Positions 25,917-33,943 of a DNA stretch of 64,000 nt are shown in pieces. The notes beneath the pieces were generated by a model that saw only the letters and a list, made by a program, of their open reading frames with translations, had not been told where the DNA came from and searched no databases. Made by a program: the position numbers and the translations under genes. Source of the stretch: DATEPR01 sp036273855 (GTDB taxonomy: Bacteria > Actinomycetota > Actinomycetes > Mycobacteriales > Pseudonocardiaceae); assembly GCA_036273855.1 (NCBI GenBank), contig DASUGU010000068.1, positions 1-64,000 of the forward strand, written 5' to 3'. Numbering within the stretch: position 1 is the first letter of the stretch; every line of letters starts with the position of its first letter.

Positions 25917-26645
25917 ATGGCGGGGGATTCGGGCTTCGGTGTGCTGTTGGGGCGGTTGTCGGCTCGCCGAAACCTGGACATCGGTGCCCTGAGCCGGTTG
26001 GCCGGCGTCGCCGAATCCGAGCTGGCAGCCGTGTTCGACGGTGTGCCGCCGAGCCCGTCGCTGCTCCGGCGGCTCGCGCCAGCGCTCGGCCTGCATGCCG
26101 GGGACCTCTTCGCGATCGCGGCGGTGCCGGTACCCGACGACCTCACCCCGGTGGACCCGAACGCCGGACGATGGGTTCCCCGCCTCGTGCGCGACGCACT
26201 GTCCCTGGCGCCGCGGCAGCGAGGCGAGTTGCGCCACCGTGTGGCTTCACTGCCGCAACAGGAGCGACCCGCTCGGCCGCCGCGGGCGCACCCGCATGAC
26301 CCGGCCGGCTTCGCTCCCGGTGCCGTTGTGCTGCGCCTGCTCGGCAATCGGAACCTGGGCTGGACGGACATCGCGAGGATGTCGGCCGACGTCACCGGCC
26401 GGTACTGGTCGGCCGCCACGTACGGACAGGTCGGCATGGGCCGCGAGCCGTTGACCCCCGACCTGCTGATCGACTTCTCGACCCTGCTGGACATACCCGT
26501 CGACGACCTGGCCGCTCTGGCCGGCAGCACGCCCGTCGGTGAACCGCCTGCCGCCCTCGGCGTGGCCGAGCTGATCTGGGACGTCCGGCGGCTCACCGCC
26601 GATCAGGTGGAGCATGTCCACCACATCGCGGAATCCATGCGGTAG
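25917..26645 (+). CDS. XRE-type helix-turn-helix regulator
   Basis: A 242-residue protein. The N-terminal HTH covers about 8-65 (LLGRLSARRNLDIGALSRLAG, SELAAVFDG, LAPALGLHAGDLFAIA). A second HTH-like region lies at about 140-200 (LGWTDIARMSADVTGRYWSAATYGQVGMG, then LLDIPVDDLAALAG). This duplicated architecture occurs in actinobacterial regulators near MFS or unknown clusters. ATG 25917 is the first plausible start. It is convergent with the uncharacterised cluster at 26647-29060. Confidence 0.78.
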   Translation: MAGDSGFGVLLGRLSARRNLDIGALSRLAGVAESELAAVFDGVPPSPSLLRRLAPALGLHAGDLFAIAAVPVPDDLTPVDPNAGRWVPRLVRDALSLAPRQRGELRHRVASLPQQERPARPPRAHPHDPAGFAPGAVVLRLLGNRNLGWTDIARMSADVTGRYWSAATYGQVGMGREPLTPDLLIDFSTLLDIPVDDLAALAGSTPVGEPPAALGVAELIWDVRRLTADQVEHVHHIAESMR

Positions 26646-26646
26646 C

Positions 26647-27297
26647 TCAGAGTTTTGCCTGCTTGGACTGGGAGAGCAGCTCGGTGACAGTCTTGATCTG
26701 GTCCGCGAACTCGACCTTCGACTGGATGTACTGGACGTCGATCCCGTAGCGCTGGAACTTCTGGGCCGCGTTGACCAGGAACACCAGCACCTGGCCACGA
26801 CCGGAGCTGTAGCGGCCGGAGTGATCGTTGATCTTCCAGGCGCCCCGGTACGCCTCCAGCTCGCCGGCGATCCGGCCGGTGCCGGGTAGGGCTTCGCCGG
26901 TCGGGCTGAACGTCGCCGCGATCGACGGGTGCCCGAGTCCGTCGCCCGACGTGTCGGTCGGCGCGCTCGGGAACGCGTCCCGCCACACGCTGGGGTCCTC
27001 GACGCCGATGACCAGGTGCCCGTCCCCCCGGATCACCCACAGGTACCGCACGGTGGCGACGAGCGTGAGTCCGCCCTGGTTCTCGGTCAGGTCGTAGTAG
27101 GCGTGGTTGAGCCGGATCGGCGCGTCGGTGACGCCGTTCGGGTTGACGAAGTCACCTTCGGTCCTGTTGTTCCGGTTGTCGTACGGGGCTTCCTGCTGCT
27201 TCACCTTGGCGGGCAGCCGGGCGTCGCCGTACCTCTCGGTCAGCTTCTGCTCCACGTAGAGCTTGAACGCGCGCTCGCGTTCGGCTTCCAGGTCCAT
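26647..27297 (-). CDS. Uncharacterised 216-residue protein with SGRYS motif
   Basis: Last gene of an unrecognised minus-strand cluster. The N-terminus is a charged helix (EAERERAFKLYVEQKLTERYG); the middle and end are mixed alpha/beta. The segment GELEAYRGAWKINDHSGRYSS resembles a substrate-loop motif found in several bacterial toxins, immunity and effector-associated proteins, but I cannot assign a family. No signal peptide or membrane segment is seen. The ATG has GAAAGGAAA upstream and lies 32 bp after the preceding gene. Confidence 0.7.
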   Translation of the reverse strand: MDLEAERERAFKLYVEQKLTERYGDARLPAKVKQQEAPYDNRNNRTEGDFVNPNGVTDAPIRLNHAYYDLTENQGGLTLVATVRYLWVIRGDGHLVIGVEDPSVWRDAFPSAPTDTSGDGLGHPSIAATFSPTGEALPGTGRIAGELEAYRGAWKINDHSGRYSSGRGQVLVFLVNAAQKFQRYGIDVQYIQSKVEFADQIKTVTELLSQSKQAKL

Positions 27298-27329
27298 CCC
27301 GGGTTTCCTTTCCTGCTACCGACGTGCGG

Positions 27330-28208
27330 TCACCGGCCGCCGGCGATCTCTCTGATCAGTTCCTTGCGACGTTCCTCCGGGATGTCGGCGAAGTCGGCGG
27401 TCTGGTCGAAGATCGACTGGAGGTCCTGCTCGGTCAGCTCCACCGGAGCCTGGTCGGCGGCGACCGGCTGCCCGGCGATCCGGACGCCGTAGTCGGCGAA
27501 CACGGTGATCCGCTCGGCCGCGTTCCGGCCGGCCATGCGCTTCGCCAGCTCGGTGGCCGGCACGCCGAATCCCTGTTCCTGCGCCTGGTAGGTGAACCAG
27601 GCGTGGAACTGGTCCCAGGAAGCCTCGTCGCCGGCCCAGCGCGGGCCGTTCTCGGCGAGGAAGCGCTGCCACCCGCCCTCGTCGGCTGCGGTTTCGGCGG
27701 GCGCGGCGATCCGGACGCCGTACTGGGCGAACGTCGTGATCCGCTCCGCCACGCCGAGCGTGCCGAGGTGTGCCATCAGCGCGGTCGCCGGCTGACCGAC
27801 GCCTGCCTCGTCGGCCTGGTAGGTGAACCAGGCGTTGAACTGGTCCCAGGAACCTTCGTCGCCGGCCCAGCGCGGGCCGTTCTCGACGAGGAAGCGCTGC
27901 CACGCGGTCTCGTCGTAGGACTGTGCGTCGGCGGGCGGCTCGGCGACCGTCGTTGCCAACTCGTACACGTGCGTTTCGAACTTGTCGCCGTCGGCGAGCA
28001 GCGCCATGCGTTCGCTGTCCGGCATCTCGTCGAGTTGGCGGACCAGCGGGCCGAGCAGGGCGTGACCCGACGGGTCGCCGACACCCGTCCGCTCCACGAA
28101 GTACGCGCGGAGGTCCGCCCACGGCATGTCGGGACCGCCGGCTCGGCGAGCCACCAGTTCCTGTACCGGGGTGCGCACCCACGTCCACAGTTCGTCCAGG
28201 CCGGGCAT
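27330..28208 (-). CDS. Uncharacterised protein with two 77-residue internal repeats
   Basis: A 292-residue soluble protein. Two repeats of 77 residues (231 bp period in DNA, about 27584 and 27815) share RFL(V/A)ENGPRWAGDE, SWDQF(N/H)AWFTYQA and AERIT(T/V)FA(Q/D)YGVRIA. The N-terminal 100 residues are helical and acidic; the C-terminal 40 residues contain LTEQDLQSIFDQTADFADIPEERRKE, a UBA-like or ring-binding helix set. ATG 28208 has GGAGGAG upstream. Function is unknown; the repeats suggest a binding scaffold. Confidence 0.72.
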   Translation of the reverse strand: MPGLDELWTWVRTPVQELVARRAGGPDMPWADLRAYFVERTGVGDPSGHALLGPLVRQLDEMPDSERMALLADGDKFETHVYELATTVAEPPADAQSYDETAWQRFLVENGPRWAGDEGSWDQFNAWFTYQADEAGVGQPATALMAHLGTLGVAERITTFAQYGVRIAAPAETAADEGGWQRFLAENGPRWAGDEASWDQFHAWFTYQAQEQGFGVPATELAKRMAGRNAAERITVFADYGVRIAGQPVAADQAPVELTEQDLQSIFDQTADFADIPEERRKELIREIAGGR

Positions 28209-28239
28209 GTCTACTCCTCCAGTGAGTCGGGGCGGTGGG

Positions 28240-28506
28240 TCAGAGCAGGCGGGGGAACTCGCGCCTGAGCTGTTCGACGACCACCGCGAGCGCCTGGGCC
28301 GCCGGGACCAGCACGGCCGCCATGGTCGGCACCAGCGACGGGTTCTCCTTGTCCACGACGACACAGAACGCCAGGACCTTCACCAGGAAGGCGGCCAGGT
28401 TGAGCCAGGTCCGGTCCTTCTTGTACTTCTCCCACGCGTCCCACATCACGACACCTGCGGTGAGAACAGCGACGGTCGACGCGATGTTCGTTCTGGCACT
28501 GGTCAC
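28240..28506 (-). CDS. Small two-helix membrane protein
   Basis: An 88-residue protein with hydrophobic segments at about 8-22 and 36-50, and a third moderately hydrophobic helix at 60-78, separated by a charged turn (DAWEKYKKDRTW). GTG 28506 follows GAGGAGGG and overlaps the upstream stop by 4 bp. Size and topology are holin-like, but no lysin is nearby. It is part of the uncharacterised cluster. Confidence 0.7.
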   Translation of the reverse strand: MTSARTNIASTVAVLTAGVVMWDAWEKYKKDRTWLNLAAFLVKVLAFCVVVDKENPSLVPTMAAVLVPAAQALAVVVEQLRREFPRLL

Positions 28507-29060
28507 GGGGTTCCCTCCTCGACGCTCTGCTGGTCGGCGTTGACGATCGTGCTCGCGTCGCCGGCGGACATGCCGATGCGGACGAGCCAGGACTCGAAGG
28601 AGTCGGCCTCGGCGAACGTCGTGAGCCACGGGTACCGGTCGATGTCCACGTCCGCCTTGTCACCGGCGTCGTCAGCGCTCTGCTGGTCGGCGTTGACGAG
28701 CACGGTCGCGTCGTCGGCGGACATGCCGATGCGGACGAGCCAGGACTCGAAGGAGTCGGCCTCGGTGAAGGTCTTCAACCACTCGTACTGGTCGAAGTCG
28801 ACATCCGGTACACCGTCCGGGTCGGTGGTCTCCTCGGGAACGGGATCAGTCGTGTCGTCGAGCAGTTCGACCAGCGTGTCGGTCGCGGCCTGCGGGCTGT
28901 CCGCCCAGTTGTCGCCGAGTTTGGTGGCCAATTCCTGGGCGCACGATTCGCCCCATTCGGCGCCCCATTTCGTCTTGAGCTGTTCGGCCCAGTCCGTGCC
29001 CAGCTTCTCGTCGAGCAGTTGACCGAACGCGGCTTCCGTCCAGGGCACCTCGGTCGCCAT
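28503..29060 (-). CDS. Acidic protein with duplicated 51-residue module
   Basis: A 185-residue, strongly acidic protein, first gene of the uncharacterised cluster. Residues 1-65 are helical and Trp-rich (WAEQLKTKWGAEWGESCAQEL). Two 51-residue modules follow, each with FDQYEWLKTFTEADSFESW or IDRYPWLTTFAEADSFESW, then LVRIGMSA(D/G)DA and VNADQQS. DNA period is 153 bp and the copies remain very similar, so the duplication is recent. ATG 29060 has GGGGAGG upstream. Function unknown; an adaptor or sensor role is a guess. Confidence 0.72.
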   Translation of the reverse strand: MATEVPWTEAAFGQLLDEKLGTDWAEQLKTKWGAEWGESCAQELATKLGDNWADSPQAATDTLVELLDDTTDPVPEETTDPDGVPDVDFDQYEWLKTFTEADSFESWLVRIGMSADDATVLVNADQQSADDAGDKADVDIDRYPWLTTFAEADSFESWLVRIGMSAGDASTIVNADQQSVEEGTP

Positions 29061-29224
29061 CGTGACCTCCCCATGGCACTTTTCCTGCGACGATAACCAC
29101 GGCAGGCGGCCCGCCATTGCCATTTGGCGCAGCCAAGGACGCAGCATTCCGGCTCGACGTCGGCAAGTAGTCCATTCGGGATCGTCGTCGTGCGGTTCAC
29201 CCACGGCGCTGTGACAATCGTCGC

Positions 29225-30553
29225 ATGGCATTCCTGCGATCGAGTGACGTCGACGCGCCGCTGGCCGATGTGTTCGCCTGGCACGGCCGTCCCGGTGCCA
29301 TCCATCGGCTGACGCCGCCGTGGCAACCGGTGCATGTCGTCGCCGAGTCCGATTCGCTGCGTGACGGGCGAGCGGTGCTGGGACTGCCCGGTGGGCTGCG
29401 CTGGGTGGCCAGGCACCAGCCGGACGGTTACGTTCCGGAACGGCAGTTCGTCGACCAACTCGTGGGCCCGCTCTCGGTGGTCGCCCCGTGGCGGCACACC
29501 CACCTGTTCGAGGCAACCACGCCCGACAAGACCACCGTCACCGACTCCGTAGAGACCCGGGTGCCGAACGCGTTGCTGCGCTCGATGTTCGACTACCGGC
29601 ACGCCCAACTGGCCGCCGATCTCGCCGCGAACGCGCGTGCCACGGCGTGGCGGGCCGACCCGGTGACCGTGGCCGTCACCGGCAGCGGCGGGCTGGTCGG
29701 CAGGGCACTGGTCGCCCTGCTCGCCACCGCCGGTCACCGTGTCGTCCGGCTGGTGCGCCGGCCGATCCGTGCGTCGGACGAACGCCGCTGGCGCCCGGAC
29801 GATCCGGACCGCGAGCTGCTGGCCGGCGTGGACGCCGTGATCCACCTGGCGGGCGCGAGCATCGCGGGCCGGTTCACCGACCAGCACCTCGCCGACGTGC
29901 GGCACAGCCGGATCGAGCCCACCCGGCGGTTGGCCGAGCGGGCCGCCGGCACACCGAAGGGGCCCACCGTCTTCGTGTCGGCGTCGGCCGTCGGCTACTA
30001 CGGACCCGACCGCGGCGACGAGGTCCTCACCGAGGACAGCGAGCACGGCGACGGGCCGCTGGCCGATCTGGTCGCCGACTGGGAAGCAGCGGCCGATACC
30101 GATGCCGGCCTGCGGGCCGTGTGGGTGCGCACCGGAATCGTGCAGAGTCCCCGGGGTGGTGTGCTTCGCCTGCTGTATCCGCTGTTCCTGGCCGGGTTGG
30201 GCGGTCCGCTCGGCGACGGCCGGCACTGGCTGCCGTGGATCGACATCGACGACCTCACCGACGTCTACGTCCGCGCGATCCTGGACACCGCCCTGGCCGG
30301 TCCGGTGAACGCCGTGGCGCCGCAACCGGTCCGCAACAGTGACTACACGCGCGTGCTGGCCACCGTCCTGCACCGGCCGGCGCTGCTGACCGTGCCGAGG
30401 CCGGCGGTCCAGCTGGCGCTCGGCGAGTCAGGGGCGCGGGAGCTGGCCTTCGCCAGCCAGCAGGTCCAGCCCGAGCGGTTGACCAAGGCGGACCACCACT
30501 TCCGGTATCCGGACCTGGAAAGCGCCCTGCGCCACCAGTTGGGCGCCGCGTGA
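29225..30553 (+). CDS. TIGR01777-type epimerase with N-terminal SRPBCC domain
   Basis: A 442-residue fusion. Residues 1-140 are a START-like ligand domain (SSDVDAPLADVFAWHGRPGA). Residues 147-442 are an atypical SDR of the YfcH/SulA family: GSGGLVGRALVALL (NAD motif), DAVIHLAGASIAGRF, FVSASAVGYYG, with a C-terminal DUF1731-like end (VNAVAPQPVRNSDYTRVLA). Such fusions occur widely in actinobacteria; the reaction is unknown. ATG 29225. Confidence 0.87.
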   Translation: MAFLRSSDVDAPLADVFAWHGRPGAIHRLTPPWQPVHVVAESDSLRDGRAVLGLPGGLRWVARHQPDGYVPERQFVDQLVGPLSVVAPWRHTHLFEATTPDKTTVTDSVETRVPNALLRSMFDYRHAQLAADLAANARATAWRADPVTVAVTGSGGLVGRALVALLATAGHRVVRLVRRPIRASDERRWRPDDPDRELLAGVDAVIHLAGASIAGRFTDQHLADVRHSRIEPTRRLAERAAGTPKGPTVFVSASAVGYYGPDRGDEVLTEDSEHGDGPLADLVADWEAAADTDAGLRAVWVRTGIVQSPRGGVLRLLYPLFLAGLGGPLGDGRHWLPWIDIDDLTDVYVRAILDTALAGPVNAVAPQPVRNSDYTRVLATVLHRPALLTVPRPAVQLALGESGARELAFASQQVQPERLTKADHHFRYPDLESALRHQLGAA

Positions 30554-30949
30554 CTACGCGAGGACGGCCTGGGTCTGGCTGGTGTAGCCGACCCGCTTGC
30601 CGTCGTCGTCCGTGACGTCGGTCTGCACCACGATGAACGACCGCCCGACGTGCAGCGGGCGGCTGGTCGCGTGGACCGAACCGCCTCGCACGGCACGGAA
30701 GAAGTTCGTCTTCGACTCCACAGTGGACGTCGAGGCGCCTTCGGGCAGGTTCAGGTAGGCGCACACCGCGCCGACCGAGTCGGCCAGCGTCATCAGGACA
30801 CCGCCGTGCAGCATGCCCGCGACCGTGCACCGCTCCGGTGTCCAGTCAAGGCGGCCGACCACCTCGTCCGGCGCCGCGGCCGACAGGGTGATGCCGAGCG
30901 CTTCCGCATAGGGCATCAGGGCTACCAGGTCGGCTGGGCTGGCCGGCAT
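30554..30949 (-). CDS. PaaI-type hotdog thioesterase
   Basis: A 131-residue hotdog protein. The catalytic region is AGMLHGGVLMTLADS, with Asp acid in the helix, then SKTNFFRAVRGGSVHA and a final strand. Members hydrolyse acyl- or aryl-CoA. Its ATG is 16 bp from the stop of the TetR gene, so the two may be co-transcribed. Confidence 0.88.
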   Translation of the reverse strand: MPASPADLVALMPYAEALGITLSAAAPDEVVGRLDWTPERCTVAGMLHGGVLMTLADSVGAVCAYLNLPEGASTSTVESKTNFFRAVRGGSVHATSRPLHVGRSFIVVQTDVTDDDGKRVGYTSQTQAVLA

Positions 30950-30965
30950 CGAGTGTCCTTTCTGG

Positions 30966-31592
30966 TCAGTGGGCTCGGTTGGTGAGCGTCAGGTCGGCCA
31001 TCCGGAGCACGCACCGGGTGACGTGCGCCAGGTCGATCTCGGTGCGCCGGGCGATGAGATCGTCCAGCAGTCCGTCCGCGGCATGGTAGATCATCCGGCA
31101 GGCCAGCTCCGGGTCGATGTCGGCCTGGGTCGCGTCGACGTTGGCGAGCACGAAGCCGATCATCAGCTCGATGACCCGCTGGTTGGACCGCTTGCACAGC
31201 TCCAGTGCCTTCGCGTTGGCGGAGCTGTAGACGATGCGGTGCAGCTCGGCGTGCCGCACGGCGTGCTCGATCAGCGCGCCGAGCAGCCGGTCGATCGACT
31301 CCTGCCAGTCCAGCTCCTGGCCGAGCACCTCCTCCGTGGTCTGCACGAAGGCGTCGACGTAGCGCTCCCACAGCGCCGCGAGCAGATGGTCCTTCGAGGT
31401 GAAGTACAGGTAGAACGTCCCTTTTGCGATGCCGGCGGCCCGGGTGATGTGCTCGATGGTGGCGTCCTGGAAGCCGATCTCCCGGAAGACCTCGTCACCG
31501 GCCCGCAGGATGTCGGACATCCTGTCCTGCTGGCTCTTGGTCACGCGCTTGCGTCGTGGCTCGGCCGCGGACATCGCAGTCATCTCGCTCAC
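30966..31592 (-). CDS. TetR-family repressor of adjacent MFS exporter
   Basis: About 208 residues from GTG 31592; ATG 31583 or 31574 are alternatives. The HTH is IEHITRAAGIAKGTFYLYFTSKDHLL. The N-terminus is basic (RRKRVTKSQQDR). It is divergent from a 14-helix MFS pump, and the intergenic region holds two 15-bp palindromes, so it probably represses both genes and is released by the pump's drug. Confidence 0.9.
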   Translation of the reverse strand: MSEMTAMSAAEPRRKRVTKSQQDRMSDILRAGDEVFREIGFQDATIEHITRAAGIAKGTFYLYFTSKDHLLAALWERYVDAFVQTTEEVLGQELDWQESIDRLLGALIEHAVRHAELHRIVYSSANAKALELCKRSNQRVIELMIGFVLANVDATQADIDPELACRMIYHAADGLLDDLIARRTEIDLAHVTRCVLRMADLTLTNRAH

Positions 31593-31635
31593 CCGCCTGA
31601 CAGTACTCGTGGCGATCCGTCACCATTGAGTGTAC

Positions 31636-31669
31636 GACTGACCGCCAGTCAATTGACTGACCGACAGTC
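31636..31669. promoter_or_regulatory. Tandem TetR operator
   Basis: GACTGACCGCCAGTC (31636-31650) and GACTGACCGACAGTC (31655-31669) are two copies of GACTG-N5-CAGTC at a 19-bp step. The join CAGTCAATTGACTG is itself a perfect palindrome. The position between divergent tetR and MFS genes fits a repressor site. Confidence 0.82.
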
Positions 31670-31761
31670 ATTCGTTTACCCTCGGAACTGAGAGCCACGG
31701 TGGGTAGCCGACCGGGTACCCCACTATCGCCACCAGACGAGCAATCGGAGACGAGGGCCTC

Positions 31762-33345
31762 ATGTCATCTCAGACCGCGCCGACGCGCGGAAACGCGCTG
31801 ACGCTGACGTTCATCTGTTCCGGAATCGTCCTGGTCTACCTCGACCTGACGATCGTGAACGTCGCGCTGCCGGCCATGCAGGCGAGCCTGTCGGCCAGCG
31901 TGACCCAACTCCAGTGGATCGTCGACGCATACGCACTGGTCCTGGCCTGTCTGCTGCTGTCCGCGGGCACGTTGGGTGACCTGTTCGGCCGCAAACGGAT
32001 CTTCCTGGGCGGCCTGGTCGGCTTCATCGTCGCGTCCGTACTGTGCGCGCTCGCGCCGACGTACGAGACGCTGCTGATCGCGAGGGTCATCCAGGGTGTG
32101 GCCGGCTCGGCGATGGTGCCACTGTCGCTGGCACTGGTCTCGACCATCTACACCGAGCCCGCTGCCCGCGCCCGCGCCATCGGCGTCTGGGCCGGCGTCG
32201 GTGGCCTCGCGCTCGCCGCCGGACCGATCCTGGGCGGTGTGCTGGTCGAGGGACTCGGCTGGCAGAGCATCTTCTGGATCAACGTGCCCGTCGGACTGGC
32301 CGCCCTGATCGTGCTGGCCATCAAGCTGCCCACGGCCCGACCCGCCGTCAGCAGGCGCATGGACCTGTTCGGCCAGGTGCTGTTCGTGGTCGGCATCGGC
32401 GCACTCGTGTACGGCCTGATCCAGGCCAGCGCGCTGGGCTGGGCATCGCCGGTGATCATCGGCTCCATCGTGGGTGGCGTCGTCATCCTGGGGCTGTTCG
32501 TCGCCTGGGAGCGGCGGTTCAGCGACCCGATGCTGCCGATGAGCCTGATGCGCAACCCGGTGATGGTGGCGGCCGCGGCCGTGAACTTCTTCGGCCTGTT
32601 CGGCCTGTTCACCACGATCTTCCTGCTGACGCTCTACCTGCAGCGGGTCAACGGGTTGTCCACGCTCGCCGCGGGCATCCGGTTCCTGGCGCTGAACATC
32701 GCGATCATGGTCTTCTCCTACCTGGCCAGCGTGATCGCGAACAAGCTGGGCGCCAGGGTGCCGATCGTGGTGGGTTCGGTGATGAGCGCGATCGGCCTGC
32801 TGCGGCTGACCATGCTCGAACCGGGCACGACGTTCCTCAGCTACTGGTGGGCGCTGGCGCTGATCGGCGCGGGTGTGTCGCTGGTCGGTGCGCCGGCCAC
32901 GGTGGCGCTGCTCAGTTCGGTACGCCCGGAGCAGGCCGGCACGGCGACCGGCGTGTCCAACACGTTCCGCCAGGTCGGCAGCGTGTTCGGGGTGGCCATC
33001 GGCGGCACGCTGCTGGTCGAGCACCTGCACAGCACGGTGCCCGCGGCGATCGCGTCGCTGCCGCTGTCCGGTGCGCAACGCGCCGACATGGTGCAGGCGC
33101 TGTCCACCGGTGACCTGTCGGCTCCCGACCGGCTGCCGGCCGGCCTGCGGGACGCCGTGCTGCACGCGGTCGGACCGGCTGTGTCCGGAGGTGTGCACCT
33201 CGGCCTGGCCGTGGCGGCAGTGGGCGCGTTGGCGGGCGGCATCTTCGCCCTGTTCGCCCTGCGGAAGCCGAAGACACCGGCCACCGAACCGGCCGAGGCG
33301 TCCGCCGAGCGCGAGCCGGCGGCCACCGGAAACGTTCGTCGCTAA
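31762..33345 (+). CDS. MFS drug efflux pump, EmrB/QacA (14-helix) family
   Basis: A 527-residue DHA2 exporter. Helix 1 has LVYLDLTIVNVALPAMQ, the family hallmark; loop 2-3 is LGDLFGRKRIF (motif A), followed by LIARVIQGVAGSAMVPLSLAL and motif C GGLALAAGPILGGVLVE. It would use the proton gradient to expel hydrophobic drugs. ATG 31762 has GAGACGAGGG upstream. It is controlled by the divergent TetR gene. Confidence 0.92.
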   Translation: MSSQTAPTRGNALTLTFICSGIVLVYLDLTIVNVALPAMQASLSASVTQLQWIVDAYALVLACLLLSAGTLGDLFGRKRIFLGGLVGFIVASVLCALAPTYETLLIARVIQGVAGSAMVPLSLALVSTIYTEPAARARAIGVWAGVGGLALAAGPILGGVLVEGLGWQSIFWINVPVGLAALIVLAIKLPTARPAVSRRMDLFGQVLFVVGIGALVYGLIQASALGWASPVIIGSIVGGVVILGLFVAWERRFSDPMLPMSLMRNPVMVAAAAVNFFGLFGLFTTIFLLTLYLQRVNGLSTLAAGIRFLALNIAIMVFSYLASVIANKLGARVPIVVGSVMSAIGLLRLTMLEPGTTFLSYWWALALIGAGVSLVGAPATVALLSSVRPEQAGTATGVSNTFRQVGSVFGVAIGGTLLVEHLHSTVPAAIASLPLSGAQRADMVQALSTGDLSAPDRLPAGLRDAVLHAVGPAVSGGVHLGLAVAAVGALAGGIFALFALRKPKTPATEPAEASAEREPAATGNVRR

Positions 33346-33460
33346 CGATGTCGACGCACCCGGCCGCGTCTTCGGACGTGGCCGGGGCGGGACTGGCGGT
33401 CGCCCCCATTTCCCCGGCGGCCGTCATGTTCCGTTGAACAGCAGTGAGGAGTGTGAGCGG

Positions 33461-33943
33461 ATGGACATCGACACCCTCGCCGGCGCCTACCGGCGGCTGA
33501 CCTCGGCCGCCCGCCGGGTAGCCGGGTCGGATGCCCTGAGCACCGCCGACTGGGCCCAGATCGACTGGACACTGAGCCATGTCCTGCTGAGCGACGCGAT
33601 GCTGGCCGAGACCGCCCGCCGCATGCTGGCCGGCGAACCGGCGAGCATCGACAACAGCGGCGCCATGGACACTTCGGCGATCTCGACGCTGATCGACACG
33701 ACGTCGCACGCCGAGCGGATCGTCATGGTGTCGGACAACGCCGACCGGCTGGTCGACCTGATCGGGCGGATGCCCGGGGAGTCGGCCGCGGTCCTGGTGC
33801 CCACCCGGCTGGTGGACCGCGCCGGCAAGGAAGTCCTCAACGACACCCTGCGGTGGGGCGACCTGGTCAAGGCCCGGGGCACCGAGCAGATCCCGGGACA
33901 CGCGGCCCGGCTGGAGGGCTTCGCCCGCACAGCCATGAACTAG
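33461..33943 (+). CDS. Uncharacterised helical protein, paralogue of 41826-42377
   Basis: A 160-residue helical protein from ATG 33461 (GAGGAG upstream). It aligns along its whole length with the product of 41826-42377: MD..TL..AYR.L..A start, DW...H......L...AR..L.G.PA.IDN..AM.T..IS..ID.TSH, and W..LV.A....... at the end. Fold resembles DinB-like bundles (guess) but no metal triad is evident. The two copies bracket the vlmJ/vlmK-like and SARP genes, so they may belong to the cluster. The stop overlaps the stop of the convergent esterase. Confidence 0.72.
   Translation: MDIDTLAGAYRRLTSAARRVAGSDALSTADWAQIDWTLSHVLLSDAMLAETARRMLAGEPASIDNSGAMDTSAISTLIDTTSHAERIVMVSDNADRLVDLIGRMPGESAAVLVPTRLVDRAGKEVLNDTLRWGDLVKARGTEQIPGHAARLEGFARTAMN

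Noticed and set aside
26647..29060. Prophage lysis cassette (holin-like gene)
   Set aside because: The 88-residue membrane protein is holin-sized, but there is no lysin, portal, capsid or integrase gene in the window.
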